Source: Oscillospiraceae bacterium (GTDB lineage: Bacteria > Bacillota > Clostridia > Oscillospirales > Oscillospiraceae). Taken from it: DNA of 10,663 bases. The notes beneath the pieces were generated by a model that did not search any database, was not told the origin of the DNA, and saw only the letters and a list, made by a program, of their open reading frames with translations. Every line of letters starts with the position of its first letter. Position 1 is the first letter of the stretch. The position numbers and the translations under genes are program-made. Positions 1-7,509 of this stretch are shown here, in pieces. The stretch lies in contig JAFSZQ010000148.1 in the NCBI GenBank assembly GCA_017458885.1, positions 1 to 10,663 on the forward strand, in the 5' to 3' direction.

Positions 1-2463
1 AAAGCGCGGCGCGCCGCTCGCGCGGAACAGCAGCGCCGCCATCGCCGCCGCGCCGAGCGTCAGCGCGGCGGAGGTCGCGAGCGCGATGCCCGCGCCCGTG
101 TGGAACACGCGGTTGAGCAGCAGGTTCGCCAGCAGGATGCCGACGTTCACCAGCAGCGGCACGAGCGTCTTGCGCATCGCGTAGTACGCCTTGCCCAGCA
201 GGTCGAGCACCGAAAATCCGCACATACCGAAGGCGTACATCATGAAGATGCCGCCCGTGACGGCGGTGGAGTCCGCCGTGAAGCTGCCGCTTTCAAAGAT
301 GACGCGGATGATGTCCGTGCCGAACGCGCACATCATCGCGCACACGGGCAGAATGAACAGCAGCGTGCTCTCCGTCACGTTCCAGATATAGGCGAGGTAG
401 CCCTTGCCGTCGGCGTTCTCCACCTCGCGGTTGAAGCGCGGGAACACGACCGCGCCGATGCTGTAGAGCACGGTGGTCGTCAGCGGCGTGAAGAGCTTGT
501 CGGCGTAGTAGAACGCGCTGACCGCGCCGCCGTCGAACGATGCCGCGCGCGACGTGTCGAGCAGGTAGCAGAACAGGAACACCGAGGTCGTCAGCACCGT
601 GACCGCCGCGGTCCTGAAGTAGTCGCCGATGTAGTCCACGCGCAGGTCGAGCGTCGGTCGCCAGCGGTACCGCTCCTTCCGCGCGTAGGGGACGCTCATG
701 CCGAGCTGGAGCAGCCACGCCGCCGTGCAGGCGACCACGACGCCGCCGATGCCCAGCCGCGCCCCCGCCGCGAGCATATAGAGCGACAGGAACACGTTGT
801 ACGGCAGGCTCATGCTGCCCTGCAGGGTGTAGTGATCCATCGCCTGAAACATCGCGACCATCAGGTACGCCGCCGCCACGACGGGCAGCGCGAGCGACAT
901 CACGCGGACGTACCGCGTGAGCCGCCCCAAGTCCGCCGCCGCCGCGTTCTTCCAGATCGCGCGAAGCAGCGGCGTGGACGCCAGAAGCTGCCACAGCCCC
1001 AGCACCGCGAGGGAGCCGAGCAGCGTCAGCGTGAGCAGGTTGTCCGCCGCGCGGAAGCCGCGCTCGCGCCCCTTGGCGAACGCCTTGGTCAGGATCGGCA
1101 CCGCCGCGATGCACAGCGCGTAGCATACGGTCGTGAACAGGTAGATGGTCGAGTTATAGGCGGCGGTGTAGAGGTCGGCGTCCGCACCGGTGCCGAAATA
1201 GTTCGCCTGCAGCATCTCGCGCACGATGCCCGTGAGCTTCGCGAGCACCGTGAGCAGGAACACCAGACCGATGGCGCCCGCTGTGCGGGCGCCGCTGTCG
1301 GAGCTTCCCGCCGTGCGGGCGCCGCTCTGCTCCGCGGCGGGCGGCTCCGCCGTCCGCGCGGGCGCTTCGTCCGCCGCCAGCAGCGCGCAGATCATGTCCT
1401 CGTTCGCGTTCAGCTTGCTCTGCAGCGCCGCGACGCGCTCCGACACCGCCGCCGTCTGGGCTTCCCCCTGCTCCAAAACGGCGGGGAACCGCTCCTCGAA
1501 CGCCGCCGCCGTGAACGCCGCCTTCGTGGAGAGCGGCTCCATGCCGACGGAGCGCAGGAACGCCGTGCACTTCGGGTCGTAGGACACGCCGAGCATCGGC
1601 ACGCCCATGATCGCGGCGTAAATGAGCGCGTGCAGCCGCACGCCCACCAGCACGTCCACGTTGCCGATGACGGAGAGCATATCCTCGGAGAGGTACTTCT
1701 CCCGCAGGCAGACCGCCGCGCCGCGCAGCCGCGCGGCAAGCGCCTCGGACGCCGCGAGGTCCTCCTCATAGTGGAACGGGATCAGCACGGAGTCCGCGCC
1801 GCAGGTCTCCTTGAGCCAGCGGATGCTCTCCTCGACCTCGGCGAGAAACGGGCTTGTCAAGTCCCGCTCGCGGATCGCCCAGCCGACGGTCAGCTTCCGC
1901 TGCTCCGGCAGCCCCGCCTTGGCGAGCGCCGCCGCGCCGGCGCTCTTGTCCACGCGCGGCATCCGCAGCACGGGGTCGGCGGTGATGACGACGCGCTCGC
2001 GCGGCACGCCGATCTCCTCGAGCAGGTTCGCGGAGCGTTCGTCGCGCACGACGATGCCGTCCGCGCGGCGCAGCGCCCGCGCGGTCGCGCGGCGGTTCGC
2101 GCTCCGGTCGATGGGCCCGATGCCCTGCGAGTAGATGAACACCTTTTTGCCAAAGCGTTTGGCAAGGCGGATGATGGCGAGGTAATAGTGCAGGCTCTTG
2201 CTGCTCGTCACGTCCTGCAGCAGGCTGCCGCCGCCGGAGATGAGCATATCGCAGCGCCGGATGGCGCGCAGGATCGCCAGCGGCGACATCCGATCCACCG
2301 CCTCCACGCCGTACTTCTCGCGCGTCGCGGCGGGGTCGTGGGAGAGCACGGTCAGCGCGCAGTCGGGCAATCGCGCGCGGATGCCGTTGACCACGGCGCG
2401 GAGGATGGACTCGTCGCCGATGTTGTCAAAGCCGTAGTAGCCGGAAATGAGGATGTTGTACAT
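1..2463 (-). CDS. csaB-murJ: CsaB polysaccharide pyruvyltransferase fused to MurJ/MviN-type flippase (partial at the window edge)
   Basis: The reading frame is open from the ATG at 2463 to base 1 (821 codons, no stop seen). Residues 1 to about 362 are a full-length CsaB. Visible motifs are SGYYGFDNIGDE (7-18), GGGSLLQDVTS (77-87), SQGIGP (112-117), GVRLHALIYA (274-283) and YDPK (295-298). CsaB enzymes add pyruvate ketals to secondary cell-wall polymer, the ligand of SLH-domain proteins. Residues 363-396 form an Ala/Pro-rich linker with a doubled SGARTAG. From residue 397 onward it is a MOP-superfamily MviN/MurJ protein: GIVRE (412-416), ADADLYTAAYN (427-437), FYYADKLF (651-658) and about a dozen hydrophobic segments. 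E. coli MurJ is 511 residues, so roughly 80-100 residues lie outside the window. The start lies 4 bases after the DUF5693 stop, with an SD (GGGGTGAGG) embedded in that stop region. No separate SD or start for the MurJ part is visible. Domain identities are firm; a shared substrate is inference. Confidence 0.9.
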   Translation of the reverse strand, partial: MYNILISGYYGFDNIGDESILRAVVNGIRARLPDCALTVLSHDPAATREKYGVEAVDRMSPLAILRAIRRCDMLISGGGSLLQDVTSSKSLHYYLAIIRLAKRFGKKVFIYSQGIGPIDRSANRRATARALRRADGIVVRDERSANLLEEIGVPRERVVITADPVLRMPRVDKSAGAAALAKAGLPEQRKLTVGWAIRERDLTSPFLAEVEESIRWLKETCGADSVLIPFHYEEDLAASEALAARLRGAAVCLREKYLSEDMLSVIGNVDVLVGVRLHALIYAAIMGVPMLGVSYDPKCTAFLRSVGMEPLSTKAAFTAAAFEERFPAVLEQGEAQTAAVSERVAALQSKLNANEDMICALLAADEAPARTAEPPAAEQSGARTAGSSDSGARTAGAIGLVFLLTVLAKLTGIVREMLQANYFGTGADADLYTAAYNSTIYLFTTVCYALCIAAVPILTKAFAKGRERGFRAADNLLTLTLLGSLAVLGLWQLLASTPLLRAIWKNAAAADLGRLTRYVRVMSLALPVVAAAYLMVAMFQAMDHYTLQGSMSLPYNVFLSLYMLAAGARLGIGGVVVACTAAWLLQLGMSVPYARKERYRWRPTLDLRVDYIGDYFRTAAVTVLTTSVFLFCYLLDTSRAASFDGGAVSAFYYADKLFTPLTTTVLYSIGAVVFPRFNREVENADGKGYLAYIWNVTESTLLFILPVCAMMCAFGTDIIRVIFESGSFTADSTAVTGGIFMMYAFGMCGFSVLDLLGKAYYAMRKTLVPLLVNVGILLANLLLNRVFHTGAGIALATSAALTLGAAAMAALLFRASGAPRF
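1277..1326 (-). repeat. Two 20-bp in-frame direct repeats at the CsaB/MurJ joint
   Basis: Copies at 1277-1296 and 1307-1326 differ at one position (t/c) and are spaced 30 bp apart, exactly ten codons. Each encodes SGARTAG in the fusion protein, around residues 380-396. Because the period is a multiple of three, gain or loss of a copy keeps the frame. It lies exactly between the last CsaB helix and the first MurJ membrane segment, so it behaves as a flexible linker. Confidence 0.8.
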
Positions 2464-2467
2464 CGCC

Positions 2468-4642
2468 TCACCCCTTATACCGGCGGCGGAGCAGGCGCAG
2501 CAGCAGCTCCGCCGCCGCGACCGCCGCCGCGCCGATCACCACGCCGAACAGCAGCCCCCAGCCGGTGCGCAGGAGGCTCATCAAAAACGGCGTGCGGATG
2601 TGCAGGAACGTGTTCACGACGCTCACCAGCCCGATGGTCATTCCGCCGCCGAAGAGCAGCGGCAGGAAGTTCATGTGCCGCCGCAGCGCCCAGACGAAGA
2701 GCATGGCGCACGGATACCCGATGAGCAGCTCCTTCGTCCGCGGGCGGGCGACGAGCAGGTTTTCCAGCAAATTTCGCAGCGCCAGCTCGCGCGCAGAGAC
2801 GTTGGTCGTGTTGCCGGTGCGGTAGAGGTAGTACGCGCCCGCCGCGAGCACGAACACGCCGACGACCGCGACCGCGAAGACGGCGACCATCCAGCCGAGC
2901 TTCATCGGCTGCTCCATGACCTCCGCGAAATAGCCCGCGAAGCGCCGCGCGCGCCCCTTTTCTCCGCGCGCGCCGACGTGGGCGAGCACCGCCGCCTTCG
3001 CGCCGGTCTCCTCGTAGGCGAAGACCAGCAGGTACGCCAGCGCGAACACGCCGATGGGAATGAGCTGCATCAGCTTCACGCCGCGGTAGAGGTCGATCTC
3101 GAGCATATACGAGAGCTGGGACAGCGCGGCGGACGCCATCAGCGCGCCGCAGAGCGAGAGCGCGAACGCGCCGGCGAGCGTGCCGAGCGTCTCCGCCAGC
3201 AGCTTGCCGAACGCGGCCTCCGGCTCCTCCCGCCTCCGCCGCGCCGTGCGGCGGCAGAGCCACGTCGCCGCGAGCGAGGGCATCACGACGCCGCCCGCCA
3301 TGCTCAAAAGCACCTGCGACGCGCGGGGGGCGAGCAGCGTGTATGCGGCCATGAACGCGATGCCCGCCGCCAGCAGCAGCCGCCGCGTCCGCGCCGAGAG
3401 GAAGCAGAACGCATCGAGCAGCAGCACCGCCGCCGCGACCGCGCCGATCCCCTCCAGCACGCACCAGAGAACGCTCGGCGCCGCAAGCTCCGCCGCGCGC
3501 ACCGTCTCGTGCGCGTAGCCCAGCCGCGTAAGACGCGCGTCGAGGTCGCCGAGCATCTGCGCGTAGGCGTCGGGGTCGGTGATAAACGTCCACTCGTTCT
3601 CGTCGGCGTCCACGCTCACGTCGTTGTCGGGCTCGAGGATCATCGTGAGATACACGAGCTTGCAGTTGCGCTCGGCAACGGCGCGGAAGAGGGAGTTCGT
3701 GATCTCCTCCGGCCCCTCGTAGCCGCAGTAGGCGTAGCGGTTCTGGATGTAGGGCCACTCGTTGAACGCCCGCACGGCGTGATAGCCCGTCGCCTCGAGC
3801 AGCTCGGGGAAGCCGTCCCAGTCGAGGTTGCCGCTCTGGTCGTTTTGCTCGAACATCCCGACGCCGACGCCGGTTTCGCGCAGATAGTCCTTGAGCAGCG
3901 TCTCGCCCGCCTCGTCGTCGTAGCCGAGCAGGGAGTCGCCGGTGTTGAGGAAGTAAGGGGACTGATAGTCGTCCAGCACGTTCAGGAAGCTCCGCGCGAA
4001 CGCCGCGCCGTTGAGCCCGTCCACCGTCTCCGTGCGCGGGATGACCTGCATCCCGTGCGCCTCCGCCAGCGCCGTCAGCTCGGGCCAGACGCCGACGGGC
4101 AGGTCGAGCAGCTTGTTGCCGCGCAGAGCGCCGCTCTGCCTGCCGAAGAAGAGGTAGGTCGTGCCGCCCTCGTCATAGCGGCGGTACTCCAAGTCCTCCA
4201 CGCGCTCGAAAAAGCCGCCGAGCAGCCATGGCGTGTAGGCGTCGTCCTCGACGATGACCAGCGTGTCGGTCAGCTCGTCGGTCTCCGCGACCCACGCCGC
4301 GACGGCGTCGGGGTAGCGCAGCTCCCAGCCGTGGGAGCTGCGGATCTCCTGCACGCTCCCGCCGTAGATGGGCACGAGCGCGTTGGACGACATCCGCCGG
4401 ACGGAGTACTCGCCCAGCACCATCTTGTCCACGCCCCACGAGCGGAACAGATCCAGCCACTCGCCCTCGCTGTACGCCGACTGCGCCGCCATCGCCTGCA
4501 GGCTGCTGTAGCTGAGGAGCAGGTCGTACCGCTTGCTGCCCTCCTCCGCGCGGACGCGCGCCGAGATCGGCACGAGCGACGAGAGCACGCCCAGCAGCGC
4601 CAGCGCCGCGAGCAGGCAGTGTGTTTTCAGGTAATTCTTCAT
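2468..4642 (-). CDS. DUF5693 family polytopic membrane protein
   Basis: A 724-residue protein of unknown function that I recognise as the DUF5693 family, often found next to csaB in Bacillota. It has an N-terminal membrane anchor or signal (about 8-27) and then a large soluble region (about 30-388), expected to face outside. This is followed by about nine hydrophobic segments (roughly 391-415, 421-440, 444-463, 481-510, 524-543, 584-606, 638-653, 658-680, 689-715) and a basic tail RLLRRRYKG. The soluble part alternates hydrophobic strands and helices (e.g. RNCKLVYLTMIL, 325-336), which could be a barrel-like fold; that is a guess. The RPRTKELLIGYP stretch (633-644) is a family-like landmark. 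The start is supported by AGGAG at 4651-4655, 8 bases before the ATG. It is 57 bp downstream of cca, has its own promoter in that gap, and is followed after 4 bases by csaB-murJ. A role in cell-wall polymer modification or export is inferred from position only. Confidence 0.85.
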   Translation of the reverse strand: MKNYLKTHCLLAALALLGVLSSLVPISARVRAEEGSKRYDLLLSYSSLQAMAAQSAYSEGEWLDLFRSWGVDKMVLGEYSVRRMSSNALVPIYGGSVQEIRSSHGWELRYPDAVAAWVAETDELTDTLVIVEDDAYTPWLLGGFFERVEDLEYRRYDEGGTTYLFFGRQSGALRGNKLLDLPVGVWPELTALAEAHGMQVIPRTETVDGLNGAAFARSFLNVLDDYQSPYFLNTGDSLLGYDDEAGETLLKDYLRETGVGVGMFEQNDQSGNLDWDGFPELLEATGYHAVRAFNEWPYIQNRYAYCGYEGPEEITNSLFRAVAERNCKLVYLTMILEPDNDVSVDADENEWTFITDPDAYAQMLGDLDARLTRLGYAHETVRAAELAAPSVLWCVLEGIGAVAAAVLLLDAFCFLSARTRRLLLAAGIAFMAAYTLLAPRASQVLLSMAGGVVMPSLAATWLCRRTARRRREEPEAAFGKLLAETLGTLAGAFALSLCGALMASAALSQLSYMLEIDLYRGVKLMQLIPIGVFALAYLLVFAYEETGAKAAVLAHVGARGEKGRARRFAGYFAEVMEQPMKLGWMVAVFAVAVVGVFVLAAGAYYLYRTGNTTNVSARELALRNLLENLLVARPRTKELLIGYPCAMLFVWALRRHMNFLPLLFGGGMTIGLVSVVNTFLHIRTPFLMSLLRTGWGLLFGVVIGAAAVAAAELLLRLLRRRYKG

Positions 4643-4674
4643 GGTTTCTACTCCTGAATGAAAATTGACGGTTT

Positions 4675-4703
4675 ATTTTAGCAAATGCGCGGGGGTTTTT
4701 CAA
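4675..4703 (-). promoter_or_regulatory. SigA-type promoter with extended -10 for DUF5693 and csaB-murJ
   Basis: On the minus strand, TTGAAA (4703-4698, 5 of 6 to consensus) is separated by exactly 17 bases from TAAAAT (4680-4675, 5 of 6). A TG one base upstream of the -10 (TGCTAAAAT) makes an extended -10. Expected transcription start is near 4668, giving a leader of about 26 bases with AGGAG before the ATG at 4642. The -35 overlaps the cca stop codon. The A/T-rich block stands out in a very GC-rich region. Confidence 0.75.
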
Positions 4704-4714
4704 GTGCCCCGCGC
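4687..4714 (-). other. GC-rich hairpin at the end of cca
   Basis: GCGCGGGG and CCCCGCGC (4707-4714 and 4687-4694) form a perfect 8-bp stem with a 12-base loop that holds the cca stop codon. On the minus strand the stem is followed by ATTTGC, not a run of T, so it is a poor intrinsic terminator. At most it would weaken read-through from cca into the DUF5693 gene. It also overlaps the -35 and spacer of the promoter there. Confidence 0.35.
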
Positions 4715-6049
4715 GCTTCCGAAGCCCGAGCCGTACAGCCGCCTCGCCCGCGCCAGCAGCGCGCCGCGCTCGTTCGCGAGCTTCTCCGCCGCGACCTCGG
4801 CAAGCAGCTTTTGCAGCGCCGCGCCGATACCCCTGCCGCGAAAGCCGAGCGCCGCCATGTCGCCGCCGCTGACCGCCAGCTCCGACAGCTCGCAGCACGC
4901 GCCCTCGGCGATGAGCGCGTCAAGAATGGTTCGCGCCTCTTGCCACGGCTCTTGCGCGCGCAACAGTCCATCCGGCGCCTTTGCCGCGTTGTCGGCGCGC
5001 TTGGTCAGCAGCAGATCGGCGGTCACGTCCCTGCCGCGCTTCGCCATCTCCTTGTGCAGGGCGGCGCGCTCCGGCGGGAATACGTCGTCGAAACATTCGA
5101 GCTGCGCGCGCACCTTCGCCGCGAGCGCCTTTTCAAAGCGCAGCCGCGCCATGATCCCCTCCGCAAGCTCCGCCGAGATCGCCGTGTGCCCGTAAAAATG
5201 CCCCACGCCGTCCGCGTCCACCGTCATGCAGCGCGGCTTGCCGAGGTCGTGGAAGAGCATCGTCCAGCGCAGCGCACGCCGCGGCTCGATCGCGCCGACG
5301 CTCCGCGCCGTGTGCTCCCAGACGTCGAAGCAGTGGTGCGGGTTTTTCTGGTCGAAGCCCACGCAGGGCAATATCTCCGGCAGCACGACGCCCAGCACGT
5401 CGGGGAACGCGAGCAGCGCGTCCGTCACGCCCCCGCCGCACAGCAGCTTGTTCAGCTCCGCGTACGCCCGCTCCGCCGCGACGCTCGCGAGCAGCGCGCG
5501 CTTCTCCCGCGCGGCGGCCGCCGTCTCCGGCTCGACCGTGAAGCCGAGCACGGACGCGAAGCGCAGCAGGCGCAGCATCCGCAGCGCGTCCTCGCCGAAG
5601 CGATCGCGCGCGTCGCCGACGCAGCGCAGGATGCGATGCTCGAGGTCTTTTTGCCCGCCGAACGGGTCGATGACCGTCCCGTCGGGCGCGAGCGCCATCG
5701 CGTTGACCGTGAGATCGCGCCGCGCGAGGTCGGACTCCAGATCGCCGGTGAACGTCACGCGCTCGGGGCGGCGGTTGTCGCGGTACGCGCCGTCGCGCCG
5801 CATCGTCGTGACCTCGACGCTCCGTCCCTCGGAGACCACCGTCACCGTGCCGTGCCTGAGCCCCGTCGGGTGCGCCGCGGCGCCGAACAGCGCGAGCGTC
5901 TCCTCCGGCGGCGCGTCGGTGGTGAGATCCCAGTCGTCGGGCGTCTTGCCGAGCAGCGCGTCGCGCACGCAGCCGCCCACGGGGTACGCGCGGCGTCCCG
6001 CGGCGTCGAAGTGCGCCGTTATTAGGTTGACATAACTTGGAATTTCCAT
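4700..6049 (-). CDS. cca: CCA tRNA nucleotidyltransferase
   Basis: Class II CCA-adding enzyme, 449 residues. It builds or repairs the 3'-terminal CCA of tRNAs in the cytoplasm from CTP and ATP without a nucleic acid template. The nucleotidyltransferase head is clear: GGCVRD (25-30), metal-binding DWD (Asp39, Asp41), RRDLTVNAMA (110-119) and EDALRMLRLLRFA (153-165). An HD-type region follows, with WEHT (His246) and FHDLGK (His267, Asp268). The C-terminal stretch SGGDMAALGFRGRGIG (394-409) resembles the tail motif of the bacterial CCA/poly(A) polymerase family. Length fits the HD-containing Bacillota form. The ATG at 6049 is preceded by GGGAG (6060-6056) with a 6-base gap. It is transcribed divergently from murC through a shared palindromic promoter region, and it is the first gene of a minus-strand run into the cell-wall genes. 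A poly(A) polymerase activity cannot be excluded from sequence alone. Confidence 0.93.
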   Translation of the reverse strand: MEIPSYVNLITAHFDAAGRRAYPVGGCVRDALLGKTPDDWDLTTDAPPEETLALFGAAAHPTGLRHGTVTVVSEGRSVEVTTMRRDGAYRDNRRPERVTFTGDLESDLARRDLTVNAMALAPDGTVIDPFGGQKDLEHRILRCVGDARDRFGEDALRMLRLLRFASVLGFTVEPETAAAAREKRALLASVAAERAYAELNKLLCGGGVTDALLAFPDVLGVVLPEILPCVGFDQKNPHHCFDVWEHTARSVGAIEPRRALRWTMLFHDLGKPRCMTVDADGVGHFYGHTAISAELAEGIMARLRFEKALAAKVRAQLECFDDVFPPERAALHKEMAKRGRDVTADLLLTKRADNAAKAPDGLLRAQEPWQEARTILDALIAEGACCELSELAVSGGDMAALGFRGRGIGAALQKLLAEVAAEKLANERGALLARARRLYGSGFGSARGT

Positions 6050-6071
6050 CGCGTTCTCCCGAAAATGAGAA

Positions 6072-6100
6072 TTGCGCTTCCCGAATGGATATAGTATACT
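6072..6100 (+). promoter_or_regulatory. Predicted promoter for murC
   Basis: TTGCGC (6072-6077, 3 of 6 to the -35 consensus) lies 17 bases from TATACT (6095-6100, 5 of 6). Transcription would start near 6107, leaving a leader of about 35 bases before the murC ATG at 6142. The -10 lies inside the palindrome at 6087-6106. Confidence 0.6.
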
Positions 6101-6106
6101 ATATCC
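6087..6106. promoter_or_regulatory. Perfect 20-bp palindrome between cca and murC
   Basis: GGATATAGTATACTATATCC reads identically on both strands; the next base pair outward does not match. It sits near the middle of the 92-bp divergent gap and gives a TATACT -10 hexamer on each strand, overlapping by four bases. It may simply be a symmetric bidirectional promoter core, or also an operator for a dimeric repressor. No regulator gene is present in the window to choose between these. Confidence 0.75.
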
Positions 6107-6120
6107 GTTGAGATTTGCAA
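6093..6120 (-). promoter_or_regulatory. Predicted promoter for cca
   Basis: On the minus strand, TTGCAA (6120-6115, 4 of 6) is followed after 16 bases by TATACT (6098-6093, 5 of 6). Transcription would start near 6086, about 36 bases ahead of the cca ATG at 6049, mirroring the murC leader length. The -10 overlaps that of the murC promoter, so polymerase could occupy only one direction at a time. Confidence 0.55.
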
Positions 6121-6141
6121 ATCCCCGAAAGGACTTGGAAT

Positions 6142-7509
6142 ATGGACATCTCCACCTATCTCGTCCCGGGCGCGCGCGCCCATCTCGCGGGCATCGGCGG
6201 CGTGTCGATGAGCCCGCTCGCCGAGGTGCTGCGCGGCATGGGACTGCGCGTGCAGGGCAGCGACACGAACGACGGCCCCGCCGTGGCGCGTCTGCGCGCG
6301 CTGGGCATCCCCGTCGCCATCGGGCACGCCGCCGAGAATCTGGGCGAGTGCGACTTCGTCGTGCGCACCGCCGCCATCCACGACGACAACCCCGAGATCT
6401 CCGGCGCGGTCACGCGCGGCATCCCCGTGTTCGAGCGCGCGCAGGCGTGGGGCGCGATCATGCGCGGCTACCAAAACGCGCTGTGCATCGCCGGCACGCA
6501 CGGCAAGACGACCACGACCTCGATGGCGACGCATATCTTCATGGCGGCGGAGAAAGACCCCACCGTGATGATCGGCGGCACGCTGGAGCTGCTGCAAAGC
6601 GGCTACCGCGTCGGGCACGGCGACACGATCATCGCCGAGAGCTGCGAATACTGCAACTCGTTTTTGAGCTTCTTCCCGACCCTCGCGGTCATTTTGAACG
6701 TGGAAGCCGACCACCTCGACTTTTTCAAAGACCTCGCGGACGTGGAGCGGTCGTTCCGCCGCTTCGCGGAGCTGGTGCCGGAGCGCGGCTTCGTCGTTGC
6801 GAACCGCGACGACGCGGGCGCGCGGGAGACGCTCGCGGGCTTCCCCCGCCCCGTGTTCTGGTTCAGTTTGCGCGACGAAGCCGCGGATTGCTGCGCGGCA
6901 AACCTCGCGTGGACGGACGGGCTGCCGTCGTTCGACGTGGTGGTGCGCGGCGCGGTCTACGCCCACGTCGCGCTGAATGTCGGCGGCGAGCACAACGTGA
7001 TGAACGCGCTCGCCGCGGCGTCGGGCGCGTACCTGCTGGGACTGTCCGGCGAGGCGGTCGCGCGCGGGCTCGCGACGTTTCGCGGCGCGGGGCGGCGCTT
7101 CGAGCGCAAGGGCGAGTACCACGGCGCGGCGGTCTACGACGACTACGCCCACCACCCGGGCGAGCTGCACGCGCTGCTGACGATGGCGAAGGCGCTGCCG
7201 TACCGGCGCATCGTGTGCGTCTTCCAGCCGCACACCTACTCGCGCACGCACGCGCTGTTCGATGCGTTCGTGGAGGAGCTGAAGCTGCCCGACGTGCTGA
7301 TCCTGGCGGAGATCTACGCCGCGCGGGAGCAGAACGACCTCGGCGTCTCGTCCGCCGATCTCGCATCCCGGATCCCCGGCGCGGTCTACTGCCCGACGCT
7401 CGCGCGCGCGACGGAGGAGCTGCGGCGCGTCGCGCGGGCGGGCGACCTGATCCTGACCGTCGGCGCGGGAGACGTCTACAAGGTCGGAGAGGCGCTGATA
7501 AAGGAATAG
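6142..7509 (+). CDS. murC: UDP-N-acetylmuramate-L-alanine ligase
   Basis: 455-residue Mur ligase that adds L-Ala to UDP-MurNAc with ATP, the first peptide step of cytoplasmic peptidoglycan precursor synthesis. Three Mur domains are visible in order. The N-terminal UDP-binding fold has HLAGIGGVSM (14-23). The central ATPase domain has the P-loop GTHGKTTTT (118-126), ESCEYCNSFL (166-175, the Cys-containing Bacillota form of the metal-site region) and EADHLDFF (188-195). The C-terminal domain has DYAHHPGE (334-341), FQPHTYSRT (361-369) and GAGD (441-444). The ATG at 6142 is chosen because AAAGGA (6128-6133) lies 8 bases upstream. An in-frame TTG at 6115 would add nine residues but has no SD and lies too close to the promoter. 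The gene is followed directly by a strong terminator, so it is probably transcribed alone. Confidence 0.95.
   Translation: MDISTYLVPGARAHLAGIGGVSMSPLAEVLRGMGLRVQGSDTNDGPAVARLRALGIPVAIGHAAENLGECDFVVRTAAIHDDNPEISGAVTRGIPVFERAQAWGAIMRGYQNALCIAGTHGKTTTTSMATHIFMAAEKDPTVMIGGTLELLQSGYRVGHGDTIIAESCEYCNSFLSFFPTLAVILNVEADHLDFFKDLADVERSFRRFAELVPERGFVVANRDDAGARETLAGFPRPVFWFSLRDEAADCCAANLAWTDGLPSFDVVVRGAVYAHVALNVGGEHNVMNALAAASGAYLLGLSGEAVARGLATFRGAGRRFERKGEYHGAAVYDDYAHHPGELHALLTMAKALPYRRIVCVFQPHTYSRTHALFDAFVEELKLPDVLILAEIYAAREQNDLGVSSADLASRIPGAVYCPTLARATEELRRVARAGDLILTVGAGDVYKVGEALIKE

Noticed and set aside
293..1570. Separate minus-strand frames within the MurJ region
   Set aside because: Arg/Gly/His-rich products out of frame with the MurJ domain; they are shadows.
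100..2724. Plus-strand open frame of 874 codons opposite csaB-murJ
   Set aside because: Its product is Arg/His/Gln/Glu-rich with no recognisable domain. It is the antisense image of a real, domain-bearing gene in very GC-rich DNA, where stops are rare in several frames.
2447..4657. Plus-strand open frame of 736 codons opposite the DUF5693 gene
   Set aside because: Low-complexity antisense product; the minus strand encodes a well-formed membrane protein with an SD and a promoter.
4687..4714. Hairpin as a true terminator of cca
   Set aside because: No T-run follows the stem; kept only as a low-confidence structural feature.
6115..6141. TTG at 6115 as the murC start
   Set aside because: No SD and only a few bases after the predicted transcription start; the ATG at 6142 has AAAGGA at the right distance.
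6022..7251. Minus-strand open frame of 409 codons opposite murC
   Set aside because: Antisense to an unmistakable MurC and covers its promoter; the product is low complexity.
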